This document shows, in pieces, positions 1-8,435 of a stretch of DNA of 64,000 bases (within the stretch, counting starts at the first letter, position 1; every line of letters begins with the position of its first letter). The DNA is from Actinotalea solisilvae (GTDB lineage: Bacteria; Actinomycetota; Actinomycetes; Actinomycetales; Cellulomonadaceae). The DNA is taken from NCBI RefSeq assembly GCF_016464425.1, contig NZ_JADDKQ010000006.1, positions 1-64,000 of the forward strand. Direction: 5' to 3'. The translations under genes and the position numbers were made by a program. The notes beneath the pieces were generated by a model. That model was not told the DNA's origin, did not search any database, and saw only the letters and a list, made by a program, of their open reading frames with translations.

Positions 1-120
1 GTGTGGGGCCCCGCCGCCCCGGGGCTCTGGGGGGGGGGTGGGGGGTCCCGGGACCCGCGGGCGGGGGGGGCCCCGCCGCCCCCCGAGGCCCCGGGGCAGG
101 GGGCGCGGCGCAGCCCGGGG
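1..120. other. Extremely G-rich stretch, no gene
   Basis: This edge segment is made of long G runs (up to ten in a row) interrupted by GGGGCCCC-like palindromes. It shows no convincing coding sequence; the open frames through it look like products of the base bias. On the + strand the runs could fold into G-quadruplexes. It lies just downstream of the manganese catalase stop, so it could also act in termination. The neighbouring sequence is outside the window. Confidence 0.5.
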
Positions 121-1086
121 TCAGGGCGTCGTCGTCGGCGGGACCGGGCCGTAGAGCGGCTGCACCTCGGCCATCTCGAGGTCCGCGGTCGCCTGGATGA
201 GGGCGAGCAGCTCGGTGTCGAGCCCGGGCGAGAACTCCTCGAACCGCTCCTCGGCGATGGTGATGGGGACGCCCGCGGGCGCCTGCTCGCTCGCGTCGAG
301 CGTCGTCCCGTCCTTCGACGGCGACATCCCCTGGAAGATCTTCCCCGCCTCGGACTGCGCGGTGAGGTCGAACGAGTACTGCTTGCTCTGCAGCCCGAGG
401 TCGGTGAGCTTCTTCACCTCGGGGAAGCGCTCGGCGTTGGTCTTCGGGATCGGCAGCACCTTGCCCCAGTCGACGCCGAGCGTCTCGAGCGCCCGCGCGT
501 AGGCGTTCTCGTGCGCCTGGTCGCGCACGATGAGGTAGCTGATCGTCGAGCGCGCGGTCTTGTTGTCCGTCATCTCGTAGATCCGGCACTTCTGCAGCCG
601 GCCGGTCGACTCGAGCATGAGGTTGTAGAGCAGGTCGAGCACGAGGTTGCCCGAGTTGTAGACGTAGCTGCCCATCCACGGGTTGCCCGCCGCGTCGACG
701 GGCAGCGCGCCCTGCGAGGCGACGAGGTAGTGGTGGATGTTGCTCGTGTCGAGCGCGATGCTCAGCGGCGTGTCCCCACCCGCGCCGGGCTTGTCGAGCG
801 GGTCGGTCTTCTTGCCCTGGTAGCGCGGCGACCCGTCGAGCAGCCGCGCGATCGTCGTGCCGATGAGCTCGACGTGGCTGATCTCCTCGGTGCCGATGCC
901 CTGGAGCAGGTCCTTGTACGGCTTCCCCGCCGGGCCGCGGAAGTTCATGCTCTGGAACAGGTACTGCATCATCGTGCGCATCTCGCCGAACTGGCCGCCG
1001 AGCCCTTCCTGCAGCGCGTTGGCGGCGGCCGGGTCCGGCTCGTCGGGGACGATCTCGTGGATGAGCCTCTGGACGTGCAGGTACAT
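121..1086 (-). CDS. Manganese catalase
   Basis: Predicted non-haem dimanganese catalase of 321 residues that would convert hydrogen peroxide to water and oxygen. The N-terminus MYLHVQRLIHEIV is the family's usual start, so I chose this ATG over an upstream in-frame one that adds 31 unrelated residues. Metal-ligand segments are visible: the IGTEEISHVELIG stretch (Glu and His, near residue 65), a LESTGR glutamate near residue 150, and DQAHENAYARAL near residue 180. Length and order match manganese catalases. It follows arginine deiminase on the same strand after 124 bases, so it may be its own unit. I am confident of the family, not of its regulation. Confidence 0.93.
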   Translation of the reverse strand: MYLHVQRLIHEIVPDEPDPAAANALQEGLGGQFGEMRTMMQYLFQSMNFRGPAGKPYKDLLQGIGTEEISHVELIGTTIARLLDGSPRYQGKKTDPLDKPGAGGDTPLSIALDTSNIHHYLVASQGALPVDAAGNPWMGSYVYNSGNLVLDLLYNLMLESTGRLQKCRIYEMTDNKTARSTISYLIVRDQAHENAYARALETLGVDWGKVLPIPKTNAERFPEVKKLTDLGLQSKQYSFDLTAQSEAGKIFQGMSPSKDGTTLDASEQAPAGVPITIAEERFEEFSPGLDTELLALIQATADLEMAEVQPLYGPVPPTTTP

Positions 1087-1210
1087 GCCGACCCCCCCGG
1101 TTGGGTGGTGGCACCGCGACCGGGGCCGCACCGCCACCGTCTGATCCCTCACGGTGCGCCCGCCCCCGCCATCCGGCACCTCGGGGGGACGCCGCCGTCT
1201 CGCGGGCTGG

Positions 1211-2488
1211 TCAGTAGGCGACCGGGTCGCGGAGGATCGGGCTGGTCATGCAGTGCGCGCCGCCGCGGCCGCGGCCCAGCTCGGCCCCGACGATCGGGAT
1301 GACCTCGACGCCCGCGGCACGCAGGCGCGCGTTGGTCGTCGTGTTCCGGTCGTAGGTGAAGACGACACCGGGCTCGAGCGCGAAGGCGTTGTTGCCCGAG
1401 TCCCACTGCTGACGCTCGGACTCGTACGTGTCCCCGCCGGTCTCGACGACGTTCAGCGACGACAGCCCGAGCGACCGCGCGACGACGTCGGTGAACGCCG
1501 CCTGCCCCTCGTCGGTGACGTGCACGCCCGTCGGGCCCTCGTCGGGCCGCAGCGTGAAGGAGTGGATCTGGTCGACGATCTTCGGGTGCACGGACACGAT
1601 GTCGCGGTCCGCGAACGTGAATACCGTGTCTAGGTGCATCGCCGCGCGCAGCCTCGGCATCCCCGCGACGACCAACCGCTGCGCCGCGCCGCCGTCGAAC
1701 AGGGCCTTGGCGACCTGGCTGATCGCCTGGCGCGACGTGCGCTCGCTCATGCCCATGAGGACGGTCCCGTTGCCCACGGGCATGATGTCGCCGCCCTCGA
1801 ACGTCGACCGGCCCTGGTCGGTCTCCGGGTCGCCCCACCAGACGTTCGCGCCCACGAAGTCCGGGTGGAACTCGTAGACCATCTTCATGAGCAGGGTCTC
1901 GTCGTGCCGGGCCGCCCAGTACAGCGGGTTGAGGGTCACGCCGCCGTAGAGCCACGACGTCGTGTCGCGCGTGTAGAGCGTGTTGGGCAGCGGGGGCATG
2001 AGGTACTCGCGCGCCGAGGGCTGGTACTCGGCCAGCGCGCGGTAGCCGCCGCCGACGCCGCCCGGCAGGTCGTCCGTCGCGAGCCCGCCGATGAGGTGCT
2101 CGGCGAGCGTGCGCGGATCCAGCCCTTCGAGGAACTGGCGCGTCGGCTCGACCAGGCCGAGCCCGACGACGTCGGCCACGATCTTGCGGTCCAGCACCCA
2201 GTCGCGGGCGCCGGGCACGGCGAGCGTCTGGGCGAGCAGGTCGTGCAGCTCGACGACGTCGACACCCGCCCCGCGCATCATCGTGACGAACTCGGCGTGG
2301 TCCCGCCGCGCGTTGTCGACCCACATGACGTCGTCGAACAGCAGGTCGTCCGCGGTCGACGGCGTGAGGCGGCGGTGCGCGAGGCCGGGCTCGCACACGA
2401 GCACCTTGCGCAGTCGGCCGACCTCCGAGTGGACGCCGTAGGTCTGGGCGACGGGCTGGGTGGTGGTCTGCGTGGGCTGGCTGGTCAT
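1211..2488 (-). CDS. arcA: Arginine deiminase
   Basis: Predicted cytosolic arginine deiminase (425 residues) hydrolysing L-arginine to citrulline and ammonia, the first step of the arginine deiminase pathway. Visible landmarks are the N-terminal [13 protein letters not shown], the FEGGDIM motif, the HLDTVFTF segment, and the C-terminal [10 protein letters not shown] that carries the nucleophilic cysteine. The ATG has a GGAGACC ribosome site just upstream. The gene lies downstream of an APC-family exchanger on the same strand, which would import arginine and export ornithine. No arcB (ornithine carbamoyltransferase) or arcC (carbamate kinase) is in the window, so the pathway is incomplete locally. 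Confidence 0.95.
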   Translation of the reverse strand: MTSQPTQTTTQPVAQTYGVHSEVGRLRKVLVCEPGLAHRRLTPSTADDLLFDDVMWVDNARRDHAEFVTMMRGAGVDVVELHDLLAQTLAVPGARDWVLDRKIVADVVGLGLVEPTRQFLEGLDPRTLAEHLIGGLATDDLPGGVGGGYRALAEYQPSAREYLMPPLPNTLYTRDTTSWLYGGVTLNPLYWAARHDETLLMKMVYEFHPDFVGANVWWGDPETDQGRSTFEGGDIMPVGNGTVLMGMSERTSRQAISQVAKALFDGGAAQRLVVAGMPRLRAAMHLDTVFTFADRDIVSVHPKIVDQIHSFTLRPDEGPTGVHVTDEGQAAFTDVVARSLGLSSLNVVETGGDTYESERQQWDSGNNAFALEPGVVFTYDRNTTTNARLRAAGVEVIPIVGAELGRGRGGAHCMTSPILRDPVAY

Positions 2489-2609
2489 GGCTGGTCTCCT
2501 TGAGGACGGATCGAGTGTGGTCCCGCGGCGGTCCCGCGGGGTAGGGCTCCGGCCGCGCGGCCGGCGGTGGACCGGGTAGGTCGGGGGCAGGGGCAGGGGC
2601 AGGGGTGGG

Positions 2610-4098
2610 TCAGAGGGCGATCACCCCGGTGGCGAGCGCGACGACGGCGGCCAGCGCCCCGACGACGGTCGCGGCGAACAGCACTCGCTCCCGGCCGACG
2701 AGGACCGGGCGGCCCTGCTCGCGTCGGGGCGAAGAGCGCGGTGGCCGGCGCGTAGAGGAGGAAGGACAGGAGCAGGAAGCCGAGGCCCGCGGCCCAGACG
2801 AGGAAGGCCGTGTAGAGCGTCGCGAGCACGCCGACGACGAGCTGCCGCGTCCGGGCCGCCGAGCGCCCGTCGTAGGTCTCGCCCGTGACGGCGAGCCGCA
2901 GCGCGTAGCCCGCGGCGAGCAGGAACGGCACGAGGCTGAGGACGGCGGTGAGGTCGAGCGCGAAGTTGAAGGCGTCCCGCGAGAAGAGCGTGACGACGAG
3001 CAGCAGCTGGACGGCGACGCTCGACATGAGGAGCGCGGAGCCGGGCGCGTCGGCGGCGTTGGTGCGGGCGAGGAAGCGCGGCAGGTCGCCGTCCTTGGCC
3101 GCGACCATGAGCACCTCGGCCGCCATGAGCGACCACGCGAGGTAGGCGCCGAGCACCGAGACCACGAGGCCGACGCTCACGAGCACCCCGCCCCACGGCC
3201 CGACGGCGGCCTCGAGCACGCCCGCCATCGAGGGCTGGCGCAGGCCGGCGATCTCCTCGAGCGGGAGGATGCCGTAGCTGACGATCGTCACGGACGCGAA
3301 GATCGCGAGGACGCTGAGGAAGCCGAGGATGGTCGCGCGGCCGACGTCGGACCGCTTGCGGGCGTGGCGCGAGTAGACGCTCGCGCCCTCGACCCCGAGG
3401 AAGACGAAGACGGTGATGAGCATCGTGCCGCGCACCTGCTCGAACAGGGTCCCGGCGTCGGCGGTGCCGTGCAGGTTGCCCGCGAAGACGGCCGGGTCGA
3501 AGACCGTCAGGGCGAGCACGACGAACACGAGGATCGGGACGAGCTTGGCGATCGTCACGACGCGGTTGATGCCCGCGGCCTCCTTGACGCCGCGCCGCAC
3601 CAGCAGGAAGAACGCCCAGACGCCGATCGACGAGAGCACGAACGCGAGCGGCGTGTTCCCCTCGCCGAGCGCGGGGACGAGCGCCCCGGCCGTGGACATG
3701 ATGAGGATCCAGTAGGTGACGTTGCCCGCGCACGCGCTGGCCCAGTAGCCGATCGCCGAGAAGAAGCCGGCGAACTGGCCGAAGCCCGCCTTCGCGTAGG
3801 CGTAGACGCCGGCGTCGAGGTCGGGGCGGCGCATCGCGAGGTTCTGGAAGACGAACGCCAGCAGCAGCATCCCGGTGCCCGCGACGAGCCACGCGACCAG
3901 CGCGCCGAGCACGCCCGTCGAGCCGGCGAAGCGGGCGGGCAGCGAGAAGACGCCCGCGCCGACCATCGAGCCGACGACCATCGCCGCGAGCGTCGCGACG
4001 CCGATCGTCACGGTGGTGCTGGGTCCGCTGGACGCGGGCGCGCCGCCTCCCGCGGGGGCGGGCGCGACGGCGGTCGCGGCCGTGGTCTGCGTGCTCAC
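2610..4098 (-). CDS. APC-family amino acid exchanger (ArcD-like), C-terminal frameshift
   Basis: Predicted multi-spanning amino acid exchanger of the APC superfamily, probably arginine/ornithine given the arcA gene downstream. It starts at GTG after a GGAGAG ribosome site; [14 protein letters not shown] near residue 40 is the typical first-helix motif. A close paralogue at 8436-10052 aligns along the whole length. Near base 2722 the reading frame breaks: before it the frame matches the paralogue to the last helix, after it the match (EQGR, then a tail ending in ATGVIAL) continues in another frame and stops at 2610. The sequence CGCGAG fits loss of one CG pair. Read uninterrupted, the frame instead ends in a low-complexity tail at 2485, overlapping the arcA start. 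Either a sequencing error or a recent mutation. Confidence 0.85.
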
Positions 4099-4205
4099 GG
4101 GTTCTCTCCTCGGTGCGGCGGTGGCCGCTGTCGGTGTCCGGCCGGGTGGGGCCGCTGTCGATGACTCGAGGGTGCTCCGGGCGCGGGGAGCGCGTGCGAC
4201 GCCGT

Positions 4206-4219
4206 GGGTGGTTCCACTC
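4206..4219. promoter_or_regulatory. Inverted repeat, candidate operator (copy 1)
   Basis: GGGTGGTTCCACTC is a near-perfect dyad lying between the exchanger (start 4098) and the response regulator gene (start 4312). A perfect version, GAGTGGTTCCACTC, occurs at 8387-8400. The site lies roughly 35 bases before a TTGACG that could be the -35 of the regulator gene. The neighbouring NarL-type regulator is the obvious candidate to bind it; that is inference. Confidence 0.45.
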
Positions 4220-4311
4220 AAGGCCTGCCCGACGTCGGTTCCCGCGCCCGGGGCGTTGACGCGCCGGGGTACCGCGCAGGACCGTCGGGGTGACGGGGGA
4301 AGGCGGGGGAG

Positions 4312-5028
4312 ATGGCCGACGCTCTGGCGCCCGAGGCGGCACCCGGCACGGCGCCCGACGACGCCCGCGCGCCGCGCGGGATCGCGGTGCGCGTCGCGGT
4401 CGTCGAGGACGAGTCGCTCATGCGCTGGATGGTCCGCAAGATCGTCGAGGCGCGGCCGGACATGGTGCTCGTGCACGAGGCCGCGGGCTTCGCGGCCGGT
4501 CGCGACGCCGTGCAGCCGGGCACGGCCGACGTCGTCGTCATGGACATCGACCTGGGTGACGGCAACGGCGTCGCGCTCGCGACCCTGCTCCAGCAGCGCG
4601 ACCCGCGCCTCGGCGTCCTGCTCTTCTCCTCGCACGACGTGCTCGACCTCGTGCTTGCGGTCCGCGACACCATGCGCCGGCCGTGGAGCTACCTGTCGAA
4701 GAAGTCGTCGCTCGAGCCGGTGACGCTCGCGCGCGCGATCCACGCGACGGCGCGGGGCGAGGTCGTGCTCGACCCGGAGCTCGTCAACAAGGCCGAGGCG
4801 CGTCAGGGGTCGGCGCTCGCGGCGCTGACCAAGGGTCAGATGAAGGTGCTGCGCCTCGCCGCCGAGGGCTACTCGAACGCGTACATCGCCGAGACGCTCG
4901 CGCTCTCGCCGCGCTCGGTCGAGAACCACCTGCACGCGATCTACAAGGCGCTCGACATCCCCACCGAGAACGCGAACCCGCGCGTCATGGCGGTGCTCGC
5001 GTTCGTGCAGCAGTCCAGCCGGTACTGA
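4312..5028 (+). CDS. NarL/FixJ-type response regulator
   Basis: Predicted DNA-binding response regulator of 238 residues. The receiver domain spans about residues 25-150 with the acidic pair in VVEDES and the likely phosphorylated aspartate D78 in VVVMDID. A LuxR-type helix-turn-helix follows at about 172-225 (LTKGQMKVLRLAAEGYSNAYIAETL). It starts at ATG behind a GGGGGAG-like ribosome site. Its histidine kinase follows after three bases, so the two form an operon. The operon is divergent from the exchanger-arcA genes, suggesting control of arginine use; the signal is unknown. Confidence 0.9.
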   Translation: MADALAPEAAPGTAPDDARAPRGIAVRVAVVEDESLMRWMVRKIVEARPDMVLVHEAAGFAAGRDAVQPGTADVVVMDIDLGDGNGVALATLLQQRDPRLGVLLFSSHDVLDLVLAVRDTMRRPWSYLSKKSSLEPVTLARAIHATARGEVVLDPELVNKAEARQGSALAALTKGQMKVLRLAAEGYSNAYIAETLALSPRSVENHLHAIYKALDIPTENANPRVMAVLAFVQQSSRY

Positions 5029-5031
5029 GCG

Positions 5032-6261
5032 GTGGCCGACGTCGCGCCCGCGGGCCCGGCCGCCACGGGTCCCGAGCTCGCGCCGGTCGGGCGCATGCCA
5101 CGCCAGGAGGACGAGCGCGAGGCCGCCCGGCGGGCGCTCGTCCTCGGGCTGGTCAACGTGCTCGCGGCCTCGCTCGCCGCGGCGGGGCAGTGGGCGTCGT
5201 GGCGCACGGAGAACGAGCTCGACCTGCCGGTGACCTCGCCGGACTGGTGGCGCGTGCTCGCCGTGTTCGGCGCGAACCTCGTGCCCTCGGCCCTGGCGGT
5301 GGTCGCGTGCCTGCGGTGGGCGCAGGTGTGGCGTTACGGCTGGCGACGCCGGCTCACGGTCCTCGGGGTCGCGGCGCCGACGTCGGCCGTGGTGCGGCTC
5401 CTGCTCCTCGCGACGCTGCGCTACTCGCCTGCGGACGTGTGGTTCGTCGTCGTCGAGGTGCTGTTCGGGGTGCTCGCGGTGACGCTCGCGGTCTCGCTCG
5501 CGCTCTACGACCACGACGTCGGTGCGGAGCTCCGGGCCGCGGAGGGGCGGCGGCGCGCGGAGGAGGAGCGCGCGGTGGCGGCGGCGCGCGAGGCCGAGGA
5601 GGCGGAGCTCGCCGTCCGGCGCGACGTGTCCCGGCGGCTCCACGGCAGCCTCCAGCAGCGGCTCGTGCTCCTCACGCACCGGATCGAACGGCTGTCCGAC
5701 GGCGGCGCGGACGGGTCCGGCGACACCGCGGCCGAGCTGCGCGCGCTCGCCGACGAGCTCGACGACGTGCGCGAGCGCGACGTGCGCGAGCTCAGCCACG
5801 CGCTCGTGCCGGTGGGTGTGGAGATCGGGCTGCGGGAGGCGCTGCTGCTCGCGCTGGGTCGGTTGCCGGCCACGGTGTCGACGTCGCTCACGCTCGACCC
5901 GGTGATCCTCGAGCACCTCGACGCGCCGGGCCGCCCGCGCATGGCGATGGCGGACCGGCTGCTCGTGCTCGACGTCGTCGAGGAGGGCGTCACGAACGCG
6001 GTCCGGCACGGCCACGCACACGCGATCGCGGTGCACCTGGGCATCGAGCTTCCGACGCTCACGCTCGCCGTCACGCTCGACGACGACGGGGACGGGCTCG
6101 CGGGCGAGGTGGCGCGCGAGAGCGGCCTCGCGCGCCTGCGCGACCGGCTCGAGCAGCGCGGCGGCGCGCTCGACCTGATTCCGGGCTCCGACGGCGGCTG
6201 CCGGCTGGTCGCGCGCCTGCCGATGCCGGCGTGGCAGGAGGGACGTAGAGACAAGGCGTGA
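5032..6261 (+). CDS. Sensor histidine kinase (HisKA_3 type)
   Basis: Predicted membrane histidine kinase of 409 residues paired with the preceding response regulator. It begins at GTG three bases after that gene's stop. Residues about 35-160 contain four hydrophobic segments without a large extracellular loop, then a coiled coil (EGRRRAEEERAVAAAREAEE) leads to the dimerisation helix RRLHGSLQQR with the likely phosphorylated H204. The ATPase domain has a VVEEGVTNAVRHG N-box and a DDDGDG G1-like box. The lack of an obvious sensor domain suggests it senses within the membrane. C-terminus REGRRDKA. Confidence 0.9.
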   Translation: MADVAPAGPAATGPELAPVGRMPRQEDEREAARRALVLGLVNVLAASLAAAGQWASWRTENELDLPVTSPDWWRVLAVFGANLVPSALAVVACLRWAQVWRYGWRRRLTVLGVAAPTSAVVRLLLLATLRYSPADVWFVVVEVLFGVLAVTLAVSLALYDHDVGAELRAAEGRRRAEEERAVAAAREAEEAELAVRRDVSRRLHGSLQQRLVLLTHRIERLSDGGADGSGDTAAELRALADELDDVRERDVRELSHALVPVGVEIGLREALLLALGRLPATVSTSLTLDPVILEHLDAPGRPRMAMADRLLVLDVVEEGVTNAVRHGHAHAIAVHLGIELPTLTLAVTLDDDGDGLAGEVARESGLARLRDRLEQRGGALDLIPGSDGGCRLVARLPMPAWQEGRRDKA

Positions 6262-6470
6262 ATTCGTTCGGGTACGTGGCGAGCCGGATGAGTGGCTCTG
6301 AATGTGGCGCTCCGTGCGGGCTGGACGTCCCTTGTGATAGGCGCAAGGCCGATGCTAAGCGGTCACACCTCACGGTAACCCATAGCACTGAATCAGCCAC
6401 ATGACTGTGACCCGGCGCCTAGCGTGCGTTCTGCGCAGCAACGACGCGGCGCTTCAGTCACAAGGGGGAA

Positions 6471-7475
6471 ATGGTGCGAACACGTCGCTCTTCGGCCTCG
6501 GGAGTGCTCATTGCGCTCTCCGTCACGATGAGCCTTGTCCCTACCGGGTCGGCATCGGCGGCAGAGGGCCACGCCGCCGCGGTCGATGAGACGGTTGCAG
6601 CGGTGGCGCCGGACGTCGACGTGCTGGAACCGGTACGCGGGGTCGACGGACGCCTTGCTGCAGCCGAGAGCGTCACCAGCGTTCCCGCGCTGGGTGATGG
6701 TGACCTGCTCGTGGCCAACGGCGCGCTCGACCAGGCTGCAGCCCAGAAGGCACTCGACGTGCCGGACGTCGTCCTGTCCCTGCCCGATGAGGCTCAGGTG
6801 GCCGACTCGGCCGCCGTGGTCACGGAGAGCGGCACCGTCGTGTACGCCGGCGAAGCGTCCGTGGACGTCGCGGTTCAAGCCACTCAGTCCGGCGTGCGAG
6901 TGCAGACCGTGATCGCCGACTCCACAGCTCCCACGCAGTACACCTACGCCTTCGAAGGAAGCACCCCGGTGCTCAACGCCGACGGGTCCGTCGATCTGGT
7001 CGTCGCCGTGGACGACAACCTCACCGCTACCGTCGGGCACCTCGACGTGCCGTGGGCGTTCGACGCCGCTGGAGCTCCGGTGGCGACGTTCTATCGCGTC
7101 GAGGGCTCATCGGTCGTCCAGGTGGTCGACCTCTCCTCCGTCGGCAGCTACCCGGTCGTTGCAGACCCGAACATCTCCTCCAGCTGTGTCTGGTACGGAA
7201 TGTGCTTCATCAAGTTCAACCGCAGCTACACCAACAACATCGCCGCGGGCACGGGCATCGCAGGGATCGTGGCCGGTCTGACTGCCGTGTCCGGGGGCAT
7301 TCTCGCCCCTCTTGCTGCGGTCGTCGGTGCAAAGCTGGGGATCGACGCGATCTTCGCGGGATGGGTGCTCAACAGGGGCAATTGCATGGGGTACCAGTTC
7401 CCGGTGACGAACTGGCTGCAGCCACTCACCTGGGGTGCGTACGAGGTCAAGAGGGGGCAATACAATTGCGCGTGA
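6471..7475 (+). CDS. Secreted protein with glycine-rich hydrophobic C-terminal segment, unknown function
   Basis: A 334-residue exported protein I do not recognise. It has a signal peptide (basic MVRTRRSS, hydrophobic core, likely cleavage after GSASAA near residue 31). Residues 31-235 are acidic and valine-rich, ending in SYPVVADPN. A cysteine pair (SSSCVWYGMCF) introduces a long glycine/alanine-rich hydrophobic segment (about 255-300) and a C-terminal portion with two more cysteines. Codon use has more A/T-ending codons than its neighbours. The start ATG follows AAGGGGGA. A small membrane-protein gene overlaps its stop. The hydrophobic C-terminus plus membrane partner recalls pore-forming toxin/immunity pairs, but that is speculation. 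Confidence 0.75.
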   Translation: MVRTRRSSASGVLIALSVTMSLVPTGSASAAEGHAAAVDETVAAVAPDVDVLEPVRGVDGRLAAAESVTSVPALGDGDLLVANGALDQAAAQKALDVPDVVLSLPDEAQVADSAAVVTESGTVVYAGEASVDVAVQATQSGVRVQTVIADSTAPTQYTYAFEGSTPVLNADGSVDLVVAVDDNLTATVGHLDVPWAFDAAGAPVATFYRVEGSSVVQVVDLSSVGSYPVVADPNISSSCVWYGMCFIKFNRSYTNNIAAGTGIAGIVAGLTAVSGGILAPLAAVVGAKLGIDAIFAGWVLNRGNCMGYQFPVTNWLQPLTWGAYEVKRGQYNCA

Positions 7476-7732
7476 TTCCGATCGTCGTCTTCGTCATCGC
7501 CATGGGTATCGCGGCCTGGCGGTTCTCTCGGTCGCAAGGTGCCGCGCCCCAGCAGTGGGTGCGCGATCAGGGACTCGCCGTGGGAGCGATCCTCGTCTCC
7601 GGCGTAGTGGGCGTCGCCCTGCAGCCCGGGCCGGTGCGCTTCGTGTGGCTCGCCCTCGCGCTCGCGGCAGCGGTGCGCCTGGCGATCCTGCCGCGCCAGC
7701 ATCGGGCACGCGTCGCGGCAGCCCGACCGTGA
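7466..7732 (+). CDS. Small membrane protein, possible partner of the upstream secreted protein
   Basis: An 88-residue protein with three likely membrane segments: IPIVVFVIAMGIAAW, GLAVGAILVSGVVGVAL and FVWLALALAAAVRLAIL, ending in a basic arginine-rich tail. It overlaps the end of the secreted-protein gene, so the two are surely cotranscribed and probably coupled. The TTG start sits eight bases after a GAGGGGG ribosome site; the alternative is the GTG two codons later, which overlaps the upstream stop as GTGA. I do not recognise the family. An immunity role is a guess from context only. Confidence 0.6.
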   Translation: MRVIPIVVFVIAMGIAAWRFSRSQGAAPQQWVRDQGLAVGAILVSGVVGVALQPGPVRFVWLALALAAAVRLAILPRQHRARVAAARP

Positions 7733-7771
7733 TCCGGCGTCACGACCTCGCTGCGACGGTGGCGTGACGCA

Positions 7772-7806
7772 CGCGGAGCCCGGCCTCTCCGGGGCCGGGC
7801 TCCGCG
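7772..7806. terminator. Bidirectional hairpin terminator
   Basis: A perfect 14-bp stem (CGCGGAGCCCGGCC) with a seven-base loop sits between two convergent genes, the small membrane protein gene and the META-domain gene. It has no U tract, as is usual in actinomycetes. Confidence 0.75.
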
Positions 7807-7837
7807 GTGCGCGTGGCGTGCTTCGGGCGCGTCGAGG

Positions 7838-8299
7838 TCAGGCCTCCGTCTCGACGAGGACGAGGCCGTTGTCGGCGTCGCCGATCGTCAGCGTGGCGCC
7901 GTCGAGCGTGAGGGCGGGGCCGCTCGCGAGCAGGTCGCCGAGCCACGCGTCCTGCGCCATGCGGTCGGGGGAGCAGGCCATCATCGTGCTCGCGAGCTGC
8001 GGCGCCTCGAGCACGCCGTCGGTCCACGTCGCGCCGCCGAAGAGCGTGTTGCAGCCGGCGCGGGCGCTGACGTGGCCCTCGTCGAACGCGAGGCGCACCT
8101 CGGTGCCGGCGACGAGGTCGTGGCCGGGCGTGTCGGTCGAGACGAACGTGCGGCCGACGAGGTCCGGCGTCCGGCTCGAGCCGTCGGCGGTCGAGGCGAT
8201 GCCCACGACGACGAGTATGACGACCGTCGCCAGGGCGGCGATCGCGAGGACGAGCGGGCCGCGTCGGGTCGAGCGGCGGGCGGCAGCGGTGGTGCTCAT
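7838..8299 (-). CDS. META-domain (HslJ-like) membrane-anchored protein
   Basis: A 153-residue protein with one N-terminal membrane helix (LVLAIAALATVVILVVVGIAS) and an exported META/HslJ-like domain. The domain shows the family's pattern GCNTLFGGATWTDGVLEAPQLASTMMAC, with two cysteines that could form a disulphide. HslJ-type domains occur in stress-linked envelope proteins of mostly unknown biochemistry. The ATG follows a GGGAGAA ribosome site. About 90 bases upstream lies the dyad GAGTGGTTCCACTC that is also found upstream of the first exchanger, which suggests shared regulation. Confidence 0.8.
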   Translation of the reverse strand: MSTTAAARRSTRRGPLVLAIAALATVVILVVVGIASTADGSSRTPDLVGRTFVSTDTPGHDLVAGTEVRLAFDEGHVSARAGCNTLFGGATWTDGVLEAPQLASTMMACSPDRMAQDAWLGDLLASGPALTLDGATLTIGDADNGLVLVETEA

Positions 8300-8386
8300 G
8301 GGGTTCTCCCTGTCACTGGTGGTGGGGCCCGGTCGGGCGCCTGGTGATAGTTCTAGGGAGCGCGGCGCGGCGGCGTGCGCGGCCCT

Positions 8387-8400
8387 GAGTGGTTCCACTC
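8387..8400. promoter_or_regulatory. Inverted repeat, candidate operator (copy 2)
   Basis: GAGTGGTTCCACTC is a perfect dyad with a TT centre. Read toward the META-domain gene, it is followed about 31 bases later by TAGAAC, a plausible -10, so it sits in an activator position. It matches the copy at 4206-4219 in 13 of 14 positions. Confidence 0.45.
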
Positions 8401-8435
8401 GGGCCGACGTCGGCCGCGTGCTCGAGGAGGCGGGT

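Noticed and set aside
1-1302. Long + strand open frame over the catalase gene
   Set aside because: Low-complexity arginine/glycine/proline product with no domain; antisense to a clear manganese catalase. High GC creates such frames.
2605-4164. Long + strand frame opposite the exchanger
   Set aside because: Charged low-complexity sequence, antisense to a well-supported transporter.
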